DNA of 64,000 nt from Proteus columbae (GTDB lineage: Bacteria > Pseudomonadota > Gammaproteobacteria > Enterobacterales > Enterobacteriaceae), in assembly GCF_002777965.1 (NCBI RefSeq), contig NZ_NGVR01000023.1, positions 310,001 to 374,000 of the forward strand, given 5' to 3'. Numbering within the stretch: the first letter of the stretch is position 1; each line of letters opens with the position of its first letter. Below are positions 1-10,181 of the stretch, one piece after another. The translations under genes and the position numbers were made by a program. The notes under the pieces were generated by a model, which saw nothing but the letters and a program-made list of their open reading frames with translations, had not been told where the DNA came from and did no database searches.

Positions 1-2
1 AT

Positions 3-251
3 AACAATAAACCCGTTGAACTTATTTCAGGTTATCGCTCTTTAGTGACGAATAATAATCTACGTCATAGTAGTAGCGGAGTGGCAAAGAAGAGCTATCA
101 CACGCGTGGACAAGCAATGGATTTTCGTTTAGTCGGCACTGATCTTTCTAAAGTTCGTCAAGTCGCACTAAGAATGAAAGCGGGTGGTGTAGGCTATTAT
201 CCAAGAAGTAATTTTGTGCATATTGATACAGGACCTGTCCGCTCATGGTAA
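3..251 (+). CDS. mepK: MepK (YcbK) murein endopeptidase, C-terminal part
   Basis: This is the 3' end of a gene whose start lies left of the window; the frame is open from base 3 to the stop at 249-251, giving 82 residues. The protein is the periplasmic zinc endopeptidase that cuts peptidoglycan cross-links (M15-like, DUF882). Visible family marks are ISGYRS, the zinc-binding stretch SYHTRGQAMDF (His and Asp) and the final VHIDTGPVRSW with the third His ligand. ycbL follows 37 bp downstream on the same strand, as in E. coli. Identification rests on motifs and synteny. The signal peptide is outside the window. Confidence 0.9.
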   Translation, partial: NNKPVELISGYRSLVTNNNLRHSSSGVAKKSYHTRGQAMDFRLVGTDLSKVRQVALRMKAGGVGYYPRSNFVHIDTGPVRSW

Positions 252-288
252 TCTATTGAGAATTAGATAATAAAGAGTGGAGTGATTC

Positions 289-939
289 ATGATGTATCAC
301 ATTGTACCTGTGACAAACTATATGCAAAATTGCACCCTTATTTGGTGTGATGAAACGAAGGAAGCGGCGATTGTTGATCCTGGTGGCGATGTCGAAACGC
401 TTATTGCGGAAATCGAAGAACGCCAATTAACATTGACCAAAGTATTATTAACACACGGGCACTTTGACCATATTGCAGGCACCTCACAAATTGTTGAGCA
501 CTTCAATGTCCCTGTTTATGGCCCTCATAAAGATGATAATTTCTTATTGGAAGAATTAGAACAACAGTGCCGTATGTTTAATTTCCCTTGCGGAAAGTCA
601 TTTACACCAGATAGCTGGTTAAATGAAGGCGATACCATCACTATCGGTAAAACCATTTCGTTATCCGTTTTACATTGCCCGGGGCATACACCAGGACATA
701 TTATTTTTGTAAATCACCAGAATAAAATTATCTCTATGGGAGATGTGTTATTCAAAGAAAGCATTGGTCGTACCGATTTTCCTCGTGGAAACCATGCTGA
801 TCTTATTGCTTCAATCAAAAATAAAGTTTTACCTTTAGGCGATGATTATCTGTTTATTCCGGGGCATGGTCCAATGTCTAATTTAGGACATGAACGCCAA
901 TATAATCCTTTTTTACAAGATGAAATGCCAATCTGGTAA
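289..939 (+). CDS. ycbL: YcbL, glyoxalase-II-like metallo-beta-lactamase fold hydrolase
   Basis: 216 residues, the usual length for YcbL, a small cytoplasmic member of the glyoxalase II family that in other enterobacteria hydrolyses S-lactoylglutathione. The metal-binding motif THGHFDH is at about residues 56-62, followed by HCPGHTPGH, the GD of MGDVLF, and IPGHGPMS near the C-terminus, so both metal sites look intact. The start is one of two adjacent ATG codons at 289 and 292, after a purine-rich GAGTGGAG. It sits between mepK and convergent aspC as in E. coli and probably shares a transcript with mepK. Its physiological substrate in this organism is not shown. Confidence 0.93.
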   Translation: MMYHIVPVTNYMQNCTLIWCDETKEAAIVDPGGDVETLIAEIEERQLTLTKVLLTHGHFDHIAGTSQIVEHFNVPVYGPHKDDNFLLEELEQQCRMFNFPCGKSFTPDSWLNEGDTITIGKTISLSVLHCPGHTPGHIIFVNHQNKIISMGDVLFKESIGRTDFPRGNHADLIASIKNKVLPLGDDYLFIPGHGPMSNLGHERQYNPFLQDEMPIW

Positions 940-964
940 TACTGATAATATCTATTAATTGATG

Positions 965-994
965 AAAAGCTCTTTATATTGAAGGGCTTTTTTT
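965..994 (+). terminator. Rho-independent terminator after ycbL
   Basis: The hairpin AAAGCTCTT...AAGGGCTTT, with one G-T pair, is followed by a run of T, 25 bases after the ycbL stop. Confidence 0.75.
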
Positions 995-1030
995 ATGAAT
1001 AAAAAGTGTGGTTTATATTTCTTTTATATC

Positions 1031-1064
1031 AATAAAAATGCCATGTTATTTAATAACATGGCAT
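1031..1064 (-). terminator. Terminator after aspC
   Basis: A near-perfect inverted repeat, ATGCCATGTTATT (1038-1050) against AATAACATGGCAT (1052-1064), leads on the minus strand into TTTTTATT. It lies 27 bases beyond the aspC stop. Confidence 0.8.
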
Positions 1065-1090
1065 CTATCTTATCTAGCCTCTAAAAAATA

Positions 1091-2281
1091 TCAGAGTACT
1101 GCAACAATGGCTTCACACAGTGGAACCATGTTCTCAAGGGTTAAACCTGCAACGTTAATACGGCCTGAACCCACGATATAAATACCATATTCAGCACGTA
1201 AGCGTTCAACTTGCTTTTTATTTAAACCACTAAATGAGAACATACCATTTTGGTCGATAATAAAGCTAAAATCTTGCTTAGCGCCTTTTTCTTGCAGAGT
1301 AGTCACTAACAGTTGACGCATACGCTGAATACGTTCGCGCATGGTTGTTAGTTCTTCAATCCACTCTTCTTTTAACTCTGGGTTAGAAAGGATCGTTGTT
1401 ACTACTGAAGCGCCATGTGCTGGTGGGTTTGAGTAGTTTGCACGAATAATTGCTTTTGCTTGGCTAAATGCTTTCTCAGCAGTGTCGCTGTCTTTGGTGA
1501 CAATGGTGCATGCACCTACACGTTCATTATAAAGACCGAAATTTTTAGAATATGAACTAGCAACAATAAGCTCAGGGTTCTTTTCTGCAAAAAGACGTAA
1601 GCCTTGTGCATCTTCTTCAAGACCACGCGCAAAACCTTGGTATGCAAAGTCAAAAACAGGTAACCAGCCTTTTTCTGCTGACAGTTCAGCTAATTGGCGC
1701 CATTGCTCTTCTGTTGGATCAATACCACTTGGGTTATGACAGCAACCATGGAACAAAACAACATCGCCAGCTTGAGCTTTGGCAAGGCTTTCTAACATGC
1801 CTTCAAAATCTAACCCATGATTTTCTGCATCATAATAATCATAATTACAGATCTCAAGACCTGCAGTTTGGAAAATATTATTATGGTTAGGCCAAGTTGG
1901 ATTACTTATCCAGACGCGTTTTGCGGTGGTTTGCTGAGCAATAAAATCAGCTGCAATACGTAAAGCACCTGTACCACCTGGGGCTTGTGCTGTGCGTGCG
2001 CGTTTTTCAGAGATAATAGGATGCTGTTCACCAAACAAAAGTGCTTGGGTTACATTGCCAAATTCAGGGATACCGCTAATAGGAAGGTAGTTTTTGGTGG
2101 TTTCGTTTTCTAACAGGTATTTTTCTGCTTTCTTAACAGTGGTCAAAACAGGTGTTTTACCTGTCTCATCCTTGTAAACACCAATCCCTAAGTTAATTTT
2201 GTTTTCACGAGGATCAGAACGGAAACTATCAGCTAAACCTAGAATAGGATCGGCTGGTGCAGCAATGATTTTCTCAAACAT
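1091..2281 (-). CDS. aspC: Aspartate aminotransferase AspC
   Basis: 396 residues, the same length as E. coli AspC, a PLP enzyme that exchanges the amino group between aspartate/2-oxoglutarate and oxaloacetate/glutamate and also accepts aromatic amino acids. The PLP lysine is in [15 protein letters not shown] and the conserved NPTWPNH and [12 protein letters not shown] stretches are present. The frame is open upstream to 2305, but the start chosen is 2281 because the protein then begins [20 protein letters not shown], matching the family N-terminus. It is monocistronic, convergent with ycbL and upstream-adjacent to the porin gene, as in E. coli. Confidence 0.97.
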   Translation of the reverse strand: MFEKIIAAPADPILGLADSFRSDPRENKINLGIGVYKDETGKTPVLTTVKKAEKYLLENETTKNYLPISGIPEFGNVTQALLFGEQHPIISEKRARTAQAPGGTGALRIAADFIAQQTTAKRVWISNPTWPNHNNIFQTAGLEICNYDYYDAENHGLDFEGMLESLAKAQAGDVVLFHGCCHNPSGIDPTEEQWRQLAELSAEKGWLPVFDFAYQGFARGLEEDAQGLRLFAEKNPELIVASSYSKNFGLYNERVGACTIVTKDSDTAEKAFSQAKAIIRANYSNPPAHGASVVTTILSNPELKEEWIEELTTMRERIQRMRQLLVTTLQEKGAKQDFSFIIDQNGMFSFSGLNKKQVERLRAEYGIYIVGSGRINVAGLTLENMVPLCEAIVAVL

Positions 2282-2596
2282 AGTGTAATTGTTCCCTAAG
2301 CTCAAAACGAAGCCGAAATATGAGTATCAAGAGTAACGCTATGAGGGCTTTTTGCCAACTGTTTGTAGAGAAATTAGCAAGAAGTTGTGAACTAAGTGAG
2401 AATAAATAGCAAATCAAGATGTAAATAAGTGAATATCCTGTGATTACATTAACACGTAAAAATTATTACTAAAAAAACCTAATTGTTTAGTGCGATAAAC
2501 TTTTTGATAATTTGAAAAACAAAGAAAAGAGGGGATGTTTTTAAGTGAATAAATAAATGGTACGTGTGGTGGAGGTAGTGATTGTTAGATTTAAAA
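2282..2596. other. aspC upstream region, no gene seen
   Basis: About 315 AT-rich bases between the aspC start and the porin terminator. They should hold the aspC promoter on the minus strand. I see no convincing promoter hexamers, operator or small ORF. Confidence 0.5.
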
Positions 2597-2625
2597 ATAA
2601 AAAAGCAACACCGAAGTGTTGCTTT
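2597..2625 (-). terminator. Porin gene terminator
   Basis: The stem AAAAGCAACAC with a TTCG loop (minus strand) and its partner at 2601-2625 is followed by a T-rich tail on the minus strand, 42 bases past the porin stop. Confidence 0.9.
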
Positions 2626-2666
2626 TCAAATCAATTAACTTGACTGTTTAATTACCTAAGTGGTAA

Positions 2667-3797
2667 TTAGAACTGATAAGTCAGACCTAAACCAACTACG
2701 TTGTCGTCGTTGATGCCCAGTTTGTTATCAGATTTCAGCAGGTTGATTTTGTAGTCAACAACTGCAGTCATGTTTTTGTTAAATTTGTAGAAAGAACCTA
2801 CAGAGATATATTTAACTAAATCTTCATCACCAACAGCTACGCTTCCCTTATACAGGTCTTTACCTTTAGATTGAACATAACCTAAAGATGGTTTCAGACC
2901 TAAATCAGCAAAGTCATACTGTGCAGTTAACTCGATGTTTTGAGTTTTGTTAGCAATGTTACCGTCACCTTTGAAATGAGTCATGTTACGGGTTTCACCG
3001 TACATAGCTGCTAAGTAAACATTGTTAGCTGCAAATTTAGCACCGGCGTTCCATGCTTCTGCACGTGAACCTTTAGCAGAACTGAAGTCTTGTTGGCCAG
3101 AAGTACGAGCAGAGTTAGAATAACCACCACCCAGTGTTACGCCCCAGCCTAAGTTATAAGCTGTAGAGAAACCAAAACCGTCGCCATTAGCTTTTTTATC
3201 TACACTATAGTGAGTGCTACCGTTTTGTACCCATTTGTCGCCACGAGCATTACTGGTGTTTTCGTTGTTTTTACCTTGGTATTGCAGAGCAAAACTTAGG
3301 CCATCAACATAACCGAACATATCAGTGTTACGGTAAGTTAAAACACCAGTAGTACGGCTAGTCATGTAAACGTCAGTTTGTGCCATGGAGTCGCCGCCCC
3401 ATAAAGGCAGTACGTCTGTCCATGCGTTGGTGTCGTAAATTACACCGTAGTTACGACCGTAGTCCAGTGAACCGTAGTCAGCAAATTTAAAACCAGCATA
3501 AGCAAAACGAGCACGTGAATCAGTGTCACCTTCAGTGTTGCTTGTACGGATTTCGTATTCGAAACGACCAAAACCAACTAAATCTTTATTGATTTGAGTT
3601 TCGCCTTTGAAGCCGATACGTGCACGAGATGCATCACCGTCTTCACCTGAATCTTTATCAGCGAAGTAATGACGAACGTCAACTTTACCGTAGATGTCTA
3701 CTTTGTTGCCGTCTTTGTTGTACATTTCAGCTGCGTTTGCTGCACCAGCAAACATTAAAGCTGGGATTACCACTGCAAGAAGATTGCGCTTCATCAT
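2667..3797 (-). CDS. ompF: General porin of the OmpF/OmpC family
   Basis: 376 residues: an outer-membrane trimeric 16-strand porin for passive entry of small hydrophilic solutes. The Sec signal peptide [19 protein letters not shown] ends at AANA, and the mature protein begins [16 protein letters not shown], the classical enterobacterial porin start. The last residue is Phe (GLGLTYQF), the C-terminal signal for barrel assembly. The frame extends to 3812, but ATG at 3797 sits 9 bases after GAGG and matches the MMKRN start of family members. Its place between aspC and asnS is that of ompF in E. coli; the paralogue name is assigned by position only. Confidence 0.93.
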   Translation of the reverse strand: MMKRNLLAVVIPALMFAGAANAAEMYNKDGNKVDIYGKVDVRHYFADKDSGEDGDASRARIGFKGETQINKDLVGFGRFEYEIRTSNTEGDTDSRARFAYAGFKFADYGSLDYGRNYGVIYDTNAWTDVLPLWGGDSMAQTDVYMTSRTTGVLTYRNTDMFGYVDGLSFALQYQGKNNENTSNARGDKWVQNGSTHYSVDKKANGDGFGFSTAYNLGWGVTLGGGYSNSARTSGQQDFSSAKGSRAEAWNAGAKFAANNVYLAAMYGETRNMTHFKGDGNIANKTQNIELTAQYDFADLGLKPSLGYVQSKGKDLYKGSVAVGDEDLVKYISVGSFYKFNKNMTAVVDYKINLLKSDNKLGINDDNVVGLGLTYQF

Positions 3798-3960
3798 TAT
3801 TATTACCCTCATTGGTGTTATTCAGACACCTTTGCCACTGCCAGAAATAGTTTCTTAATTTTTATGGAACTATTTATGAGAGTTAAGTGTCGTCTGTGTC
3901 GGGTGACAGTGTTCCATTGGTAAAAAATTTTATCTACCCCCAATTTGCTACAAAAACGAA

Positions 3961-3990
3961 AAAAGTGTAACAAATTGTAACTATGTATTT
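3961..3990 (-). promoter_or_regulatory. Possible OmpR-type sites upstream of the porin gene
   Basis: On the minus strand two GTTACA half-sites (plus-strand TGTAAC at 3966-3971 and 3976-3981) are spaced 10 bp apart, about 170 bp upstream of the porin start. Tandem spacing of this kind is typical of OmpR binding at ompF/ompC. The assignment is inferred from pattern and gene identity only. Confidence 0.4.
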
Positions 3991-4037
3991 CAAAGTGTGT
4001 ATTTCGGGGAACTTTTGAATCAAATAACAGCCATGCA

Positions 4038-4065
4038 TAAAAAAAGCCAACCTTGAGGTTGGCTT
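4038..4065 (-). terminator. asnS terminator
   Basis: The hairpin AAGCCAACC-TCAA-GGTTGGCTT (minus strand; stem 4044-4052 with 4057-4065) runs directly into seven T residues, 73 bases past the asnS stop. Confidence 0.92.
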
Positions 4066-4137
4066 CTTGATTTAAGTGAAACGAGTACAATAAAACAGTA
4101 ATGCAAATTTCTAGTTGAATACTAATTAATCACTAAA

Positions 4138-5538
4138 TTAAAAATCTGCATTTCTTGGTGTACGTGGGAATGGAATAACTTCACGAACATTTGAGACACC
4201 GGTCACATAAGCAACTAAACGTTCAAAACCTAAACCAAACCCTGAATGAGGCACTGTGCCGTAACGACGCAGGTCGCGATACCACCAGTAGTCTTCTTTG
4301 TTCATTCCCATTTCGTCTAAACGTTTATCAAACATATCTAAACGTTCTTCACGTTGAGAGCCACCGATGATTTCACCAATTCCTGGTGCTAACACGTCCA
4401 TTGCTGCAACTGTTTTACCATCTTCATTCATACGCATATAGAATGCTTTGATGTCTTTCGGATAGTTTTTCACAACAACAGGTGCTTTAAAGTGTTTCTC
4501 TGCAAGATAACGCTCATGTTCAGAAGAGAGGTCAACACCCCAATAAACTGGGTTTTCAAATTTCTCACCACAGTTTTCAAGCACAGTGACCGCATCGGTA
4601 TAATCAATTTGAGCAAAATCAGAGGTGATAAAGTTCTCTAAGCGTGTAATAGCGTCTTTATCGACACGTTGTGCAAAGAATTCCATATCATCTTTACGCT
4701 CTGCCAATACAGCTGCAAAGGTGTATTTCAGCATTTTTTCAGCAAGGGCTGCAATATCGTTAAGATCAGCAAATGCCACTTCTGGTTCAACCATCCAGAA
4801 TTCAGCGAGGTGACGGCTGGTATTTGAGTTTTCAGCACGGAATGTTGGACCGAAAGTATACACTTTGCTTAATGCAGAGGCGTAAGTTTCACCATTTAGC
4901 TGACCAGAAACAGTTAAAAACGCTTCACGGCCAAAAAAGTCTTCACTGAAATCAACTTCGCCTTTATCTGTGCGTGGCAGGTTGTTCATATCTAATGTAG
5001 AAACACGGAACATTTCACCCGCACCTTCTGTATCAGCCGCTGTAATAAGTGGCGTAGAAACCCAGAAGAAGCCTTGTTCATCGAAGAAACGATGTAGTGC
5101 TTGTGCTAATGTGTGACGAACACGAGCAACTGCACCAATTAAGTTAGTACGAGGACGAAGGTGAGCAACTTCACGTAGGTACTCAATACTATGACGTTTG
5201 GCGGCCATCGGATAAGTTTCCGGATCATCGACCATTCCTACCACAACAACATTAGTGGCTTGAATTTCAAAGTTCTGTCCCTGGCCCGGAGATTCAACAA
5301 TTTTACCGGTGACTTCCACAGAACAGCCTGTGGTTAAGTGCAGCACTTCATCTTGATAATTCGGTAAATTATTATTAATGATGGCCTGTACTGGATTAAA
5401 GCAGGAACCGTCATAGACGGTAAGGAATGAGATACCAGCTTTTGAATCTCTTCTTGTACGTACCCAACCGCGAACGGTGACGTCTTCGCCAACCGCGATA
5501 CGGCCTTGCAGTACGTCGACTACAGGCGCAACGATCAT
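4138..5538 (-). CDS. asnS: Asparaginyl-tRNA synthetase AsnS
   Basis: 466 residues, the same length as E. coli AsnRS, a class IIb synthetase that charges tRNA-Asn. The N-terminal OB-fold anticodon-binding domain covers about residues 15-100 ([18 protein letters not shown]). The catalytic domain follows with class II motif 2 around [21 protein letters not shown] and motif 3 [15 protein letters not shown] near the C-terminus, which ends [10 protein letters not shown]. It is a single-gene unit between porin and pncB, with its own terminator. The start ATG at 5538 gives the family N-terminus [11 protein letters not shown]. Confidence 0.98.
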   Translation of the reverse strand: MIVAPVVDVLQGRIAVGEDVTVRGWVRTRRDSKAGISFLTVYDGSCFNPVQAIINNNLPNYQDEVLHLTTGCSVEVTGKIVESPGQGQNFEIQATNVVVVGMVDDPETYPMAAKRHSIEYLREVAHLRPRTNLIGAVARVRHTLAQALHRFFDEQGFFWVSTPLITAADTEGAGEMFRVSTLDMNNLPRTDKGEVDFSEDFFGREAFLTVSGQLNGETYASALSKVYTFGPTFRAENSNTSRHLAEFWMVEPEVAFADLNDIAALAEKMLKYTFAAVLAERKDDMEFFAQRVDKDAITRLENFITSDFAQIDYTDAVTVLENCGEKFENPVYWGVDLSSEHERYLAEKHFKAPVVVKNYPKDIKAFYMRMNEDGKTVAAMDVLAPGIGEIIGGSQREERLDMFDKRLDEMGMNKEDYWWYRDLRRYGTVPHSGFGLGFERLVAYVTGVSNVREVIPFPRTPRNADF

Positions 5539-5753
5539 AAATAAATCTCTCTTCGTTTAATTAAAATAATTGTTTGGTTAATTCACTCTGCCCCTGTCGG
5601 ACAGTTTTTCTATGTTACTTGCAATAGCGCAGGAAACAAGTAGGAAATTTTAGTTTAAAGAGTCAATAAAGAAGAGAAAAGCTTTTGTATAAAATAAATT
5701 GATAAAAATAGGTGAAATATTGATGAAAGCGGGTGTTATGACAGCAGTATGAC

Positions 5754-5783
5754 AAAAGAAAGGGCAATTATTACCCTTTCTTT
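5754..5783 (-). terminator. pncB terminator
   Basis: A long symmetrical hairpin, AAAAGAAAGGG...CCCTTTCTTTT, lies 24 bases past the pncB stop. It carries T-rich flanks on both strands and could act in both directions. Confidence 0.85.
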
Positions 5784-5806
5784 TATTAATGAAGATTTTT
5801 AGCTAA

Positions 5807-7021
5807 TTAACAGGCCTGTTTAACAAGAGGAACGTCAAAGGCTTTGCGTAGCTTGTCAACAAAATCATTATCGTCACAAATCGTTTTACCGGGGCTATCT
5901 GATAATTTAGCAACTGGCTTACCATTACACTCCACCAGCTTAATCACAATATTAAGAGGTGTAATTTCAGGAATGTTACAAGTGAGTCGAGTACCAATAC
6001 CAAAGATTAGACGAATACGCTTATGGAAATGCTTATAAAGTACAAGTGCTTTTTGAAAATCGAGGCTATCAGAAAAGACTAATACTTTACTCATTGGATC
6101 AATACCCAATTTTTCATAATGCGCGATCGCTTTTTCACCCCATTCAATTGGATCGCCAGAGTCGTGACGTAAACCTTGGTAGCTATCGGCAAAGTTTTTA
6201 TCAAAATCACGCAAGAACGCATCCATTGTAATGCAATCTGTTAATGCAATACCTAACTGATCTGGATATTCATTTAACCAAGATTGTAAGGCTGCACGCT
6301 GGCTATTAGCAAGCTCAGGGCTAATTTGCTGATGAGCTTGAAACCACTCGTGGGCCTGTGTTCCCACAGGAGCCAAATGCATACGTTCAGCTAAATAATA
6401 GTTACTTGTACCAATAAGATAAGGGAAATGATTTTTCAGCTCATCCACAATGGCACACTGCACATCATAAGAGAAACGGCGGCGAGTACCAAAATCCATT
6501 AATTTAAAATCAGCTAAGTCAATCTGTTGCTCAGCCGCATCACGGTAGAAGATATCAATTAATTTACGTAGTTGATTAACTGCATCATCTGGTGTGATTT
6601 GAGGAGAGCGAGCACGATGTACAATTTCACTCACTAAAGCCAACAAAGGAACTTCCCATAGAATAACTTCGCGCCAAGGGCCCGTTATTCTGATCGACAG
6701 TTGATTTTCAGGTGTTGTTGAAATATGGACTTGTTCTGGTTTAAAGCGAAAATGCTTAAACCATTGCAGATAGTCATTTTTGAAAAAGGGGAGGCTCTGA
6801 AGATAGTCAAATTCTTCATTCGTTAATGACAAGTCTGCCATCATATTAACTTGATGGCGTAAGGTTGTTGCATATTCACCTAGACGTTCATCACTCCGAC
6901 AGCGGAACTCAGCAACGACAGGAATATCACTATAATGGTGGTAAACCGCTTGTTGCATGTGGAGCTTATATGCATCGGTATCCAACAGTGATGTAATAAT
7001 CGGTGTAGCGTCTAAAATCAT
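5807..7021 (-). CDS. pncB: Nicotinate phosphoribosyltransferase PncB
   Basis: 404 residues (E. coli 400): the NAD-salvage enzyme that joins nicotinate to PRPP with ATP hydrolysis. Conserved blocks are [20 protein letters not shown] at the N-terminus, [20 protein letters not shown], and [18 protein letters not shown] with the His that is transiently phosphorylated in this family. [13 protein letters not shown] is near the end. The start at 7021 is the best fit, although the nearest GAGG lies about 13 bases upstream, rather far. It is divergent from pepN, with a NadR-type operator in the shared upstream region. Confidence 0.97.
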   Translation of the reverse strand: MILDATPIITSLLDTDAYKLHMQQAVYHHYSDIPVVAEFRCRSDERLGEYATTLRHQVNMMADLSLTNEEFDYLQSLPFFKNDYLQWFKHFRFKPEQVHISTTPENQLSIRITGPWREVILWEVPLLALVSEIVHRARSPQITPDDAVNQLRKLIDIFYRDAAEQQIDLADFKLMDFGTRRRFSYDVQCAIVDELKNHFPYLIGTSNYYLAERMHLAPVGTQAHEWFQAHQQISPELANSQRAALQSWLNEYPDQLGIALTDCITMDAFLRDFDKNFADSYQGLRHDSGDPIEWGEKAIAHYEKLGIDPMSKVLVFSDSLDFQKALVLYKHFHKRIRLIFGIGTRLTCNIPEITPLNIVIKLVECNGKPVAKLSDSPGKTICDDNDFVDKLRKAFDVPLVKQAC

Positions 7022-7361
7022 AGCGCGTCAAGCATCCTCACGGAGCGTTTTTATGTCTGCTAAATCGTTAAGGTTGGAGAGTATACCCGAATATGACGAC
7101 AAAGCGTCACTATTCAACAATATTTCTCTGCGACATAAAAACAAGCTGTAAAACTTAGATGAGTTTACCACGTTAAACATAATTTGGGAGTATATTAGCA
7201 TCATTTACCAAATAAATTGATTACATGTATTAATAAGCTATTAACATTCTGTTGACTTTTGGTGTTTTCAATTGAATATTCGACTGGCTAAACAGATTTT
7301 TGACGAGTAAGCTTTGGCAATATAACCGTTAAATAGTCGTGTTAACTAAAAGGTTTTTTCT
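7022..7361. other. pncB-pepN divergent promoter region
   Basis: 340 bases between divergent starts, holding promoters for both genes. Apart from the NadR-like operator at 7162-7179 I see no other clear site or small gene. Confidence 0.6.
7162..7179 (-). promoter_or_regulatory. NadR-type operator for pncB
   Basis: AGTTTA-CCACGT-TAAACA matches the enterobacterial NadR (NAD repressor) box TGTTTA-N6-TAAACA at 11 of 12 defined bases. It lies about 140 bp upstream of the pncB start. It predicts NAD-dependent repression of pncB, as in Salmonella and E. coli. Confidence 0.72.
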
Positions 7362-9977
7362 ATGACACAACAAAGAATCGCGAAATTTCGCAAAGATTAT
7401 CGTGCCCCTGACTACACAATTACCGATTTACATCTTGATTTTATCTTAGATAAAGAAAATACCCAGATTACAGCAATAAGCCAATGTAAACGTCTAAACT
7501 CAGATGCGACAGCATTAGTGTTAGATGGTGAAGACTTAACATTAAAATCAATCGCAGTGAATGATGTTGCTTGGACACACTATAAAGAAGAAAACGGCAA
7601 ACTCATCATTGAACAACTGCCAGAGCAATTTACATTAAAAATTGTTAACGACATTAATCCATCGGCTAACACGGCGTTAGAAGGGTTGTATGTTTCTGGT
7701 GATGCATTATGTACACAGTGTGAAGCTGAAGGTTTCCGCCATATTACGTACTATTTAGATAGACCTGATGTGTTAGCTCGTTACACCACAACAATCACGG
7801 CAGACAAAAAACAGTATCCTTATTTATTGTCCAATGGTAACCGTATTGCGCAAGGTGAACTGGATAATGGTCTTCATTGGGTAACATGGGAAGATCCACA
7901 TCCAAAACCAAGCTATTTATTTGCTGTGGTAGCGGGTGATTTTGATGTATTACGAGATACTTTTATCACCAAAAGCGGTCGTGAAGTTGCCTTAGAGCTT
8001 TTTGTTGATAAAGGTAATTTAGATCGTGCAGATTGGGCTATGACATCATTGAAAAATGCGATGGCATGGGATCAATCTCGCTTTAATTTAGAATATGATC
8101 TCGACATCTATATGATAGTTGCTGTTGATTTCTTTAATATGGGTGCAATGGAGAATAAAGGACTGAATGTCTTTAACTCTAAATATGTGCTAGCGAAAAG
8201 TGAAACGGCAACTGACAAAGATTACTTAGGTATTGAGTCTGTTATTGGTCATGAATATTTCCATAACTGGACAGGTAACCGTATTACTTGTCGTGATTGG
8301 TTCCAGTTAAGCCTGAAAGAAGGTTTAACCGTTTTCCGCGATCAAGAATTTAGTTCTGACTTAGGCTCTCGCTCTGTTAATCGTATCAATAATGTACGAG
8401 TGATGCGTACCGCTCAGTTTGCAGAAGATGCAAGCCCAATGGCGCACCCAATTCGTCCTGATAGTGTGATCGAAATGAACAACTTCTATACTTTAACAGT
8501 ATATGAAAAAGGTTCAGAAGTGATCCGAATGATCCACACCTTATTAGGTGAAGAGCAATTCCAAGCTGGTATTCAAATGTATATTCATCGTCACGACGGC
8601 AGTGCTGCAACATGCGACGATTTTATTCAAGCAATGGAAGATGCTTCTAATGTTGATCTTACTTTATTCCGTCGTTGGTATAGTCAATCAGGTACACCTC
8701 AGCTGACTGTTCGTGATAGTTATGATGCTAATAAAAAGCAATACACTTTAACTGTTAGTCAAATGACGCCACCGACAGCCGATCAAACTGAAAAGCAGCC
8801 ATTACATATTCCATTGGATATTGAATTATATGATACCAAAGGCAATGTGATCCCACTGCGTTCACAAGGCCAAACTATTTCTAATGTATTGAATGTGGTA
8901 CGTGAAGAGCAGCAGTTTGTCTTTGACGATGTGCCAGAACAACCGATCCCATCTTTATTACGTGAATTTTCTGCGCCTGTAAAACTTGACTATCCATTTA
9001 CGGATGAGCAACTCTCTTTCTTAATGAAATATGCACGTAATGCATTTTCACGTTGGGATGCGGCTCAAGCATTATTAGGTCGCTATATAAAAGAAAATGT
9101 TGCTCGGGTTCAAAAGGGGGAAACCTGTATTCTGCCTGAAATGGTGGTTGATGCTTTCCGCGCAGTATTACTTGATAAAGATATTGATCCTGCATTAGCT
9201 GCACTTATTCTGACATTACCAACAGATGTCGAAGCGGGTGAATCATTTAGTATTATTGATCCAGTTGCTATCCATAAAGCGCTTGGCTTTATTCGTAAAA
9301 CACTGGCAACTGAAATGGCTGATGAATTCTCAGCTGTTTATCATTCAATGCATATCGGTGCTTATCGTGTTAATCATGATGACATTGCAAAACGTGATTT
9401 ACGCAATGTGTGTTTAAGTTACTTAGCGACTGAAAATGCACAAACAGGCAATCACCTTGTTGATGTGCAATATCACAACAGCGATAACATGACTGACGCG
9501 CTTGCTGCATTGAATGCCGCTGTAATGGCTCAGTTACCTTGCAAAGATGCGCTATTACAAGAGTTTGATGATAAATGGCATCAAGATGGTTTAGTGATGG
9601 ACAAATGGTTTAGTTTACAAGCCATGAGCCCAGCAAAAGAGGTGTTACAGAAAGTACGTAGTCTGTTATCTCATCGCTCATTTACACTTGCAAACCCTAA
9701 TCGTACTCGGGCGTTAATTGGTGCATTTGTGAATAATAACCCTGTGGCATTCCACGCAGAAGATGGCTCAGGTTATTTATTACTGACAGAAATTCTGACT
9801 GATTTAAATAGCCGTAACCCGCAAGTTGCATCACGCCTTATTGAACCGTTTATTCGTTTAAAACGTTATGATGCAACGCGCCAAGAAAAAATGCGTGCAG
9901 AGTTATTAAAACTGAAAGAACTTGAGAATTTATCGGGTGATTTATATGAGAAAATCACCAAGGCGTTAGCTGATTAA
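7362..9977 (+). CDS. pepN: Aminopeptidase N (PepN), M1 family
   Basis: 871 residues (E. coli 870): the major cytoplasmic zinc aminopeptidase, which removes N-terminal residues and finishes ATP-dependent protein turnover. Visible motifs are GAMEN in FFNMGAMENKGLNVF and the zinc site VIGHEYFHNWTGNRIT (HExxH), with the second Glu ligand 19 residues on in LKEGLTVFRDQEF. Domain order is N-terminal beta domain, catalytic thermolysin-like domain, middle beta domain and helical C-terminal domain. The start follows AAAAGG by 8 bases. It is a single gene with its own terminator. Confidence 0.98.
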   Translation: MTQQRIAKFRKDYRAPDYTITDLHLDFILDKENTQITAISQCKRLNSDATALVLDGEDLTLKSIAVNDVAWTHYKEENGKLIIEQLPEQFTLKIVNDINPSANTALEGLYVSGDALCTQCEAEGFRHITYYLDRPDVLARYTTTITADKKQYPYLLSNGNRIAQGELDNGLHWVTWEDPHPKPSYLFAVVAGDFDVLRDTFITKSGREVALELFVDKGNLDRADWAMTSLKNAMAWDQSRFNLEYDLDIYMIVAVDFFNMGAMENKGLNVFNSKYVLAKSETATDKDYLGIESVIGHEYFHNWTGNRITCRDWFQLSLKEGLTVFRDQEFSSDLGSRSVNRINNVRVMRTAQFAEDASPMAHPIRPDSVIEMNNFYTLTVYEKGSEVIRMIHTLLGEEQFQAGIQMYIHRHDGSAATCDDFIQAMEDASNVDLTLFRRWYSQSGTPQLTVRDSYDANKKQYTLTVSQMTPPTADQTEKQPLHIPLDIELYDTKGNVIPLRSQGQTISNVLNVVREEQQFVFDDVPEQPIPSLLREFSAPVKLDYPFTDEQLSFLMKYARNAFSRWDAAQALLGRYIKENVARVQKGETCILPEMVVDAFRAVLLDKDIDPALAALILTLPTDVEAGESFSIIDPVAIHKALGFIRKTLATEMADEFSAVYHSMHIGAYRVNHDDIAKRDLRNVCLSYLATENAQTGNHLVDVQYHNSDNMTDALAALNAAVMAQLPCKDALLQEFDDKWHQDGLVMDKWFSLQAMSPAKEVLQKVRSLLSHRSFTLANPNRTRALIGAFVNNNPVAFHAEDGSGYLLLTEILTDLNSRNPQVASRLIEPFIRLKRYDATRQEKMRAELLKLKELENLSGDLYEKITKALAD

Positions 9978-10037
9978 TATTAGGTTTTATATCACTTTAT
10001 GAGTGAGTAAATAGTATAAAATCAGCAAGATAATTAG

Positions 10038-10065
10038 ATCCCCAGCATAGTCTGGGGATTTTTTA
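10038..10065 (+). terminator. pepN terminator
   Basis: ATCCCCAG-CATAGT-CTGGGGAT is followed by six T residues, 60 bases past pepN. Confidence 0.93.
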
Positions 10066-10181
10066 TGGCGAATTGTGAAATTGAGGCGTTTACTTTTCGT
10101 GCTTTTATCTATATGATGCTCGACGCTTAAATTGTCGTAGACATATCATTCCTAATACCCGATATTCTCAATGGAGATCGT

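Noticed and set aside
3904-3916. GTGACAGTGTTCC as a second matS site
   Set aside because: Two mismatches in the conserved right half-site; too weak to call.
3818-4090. 90-codon minus-strand frame upstream of the porin gene
   Set aside because: It crosses the asnS terminator and the porin promoter region, has no ribosome binding site and reads as low-complexity translated AT-rich sequence.
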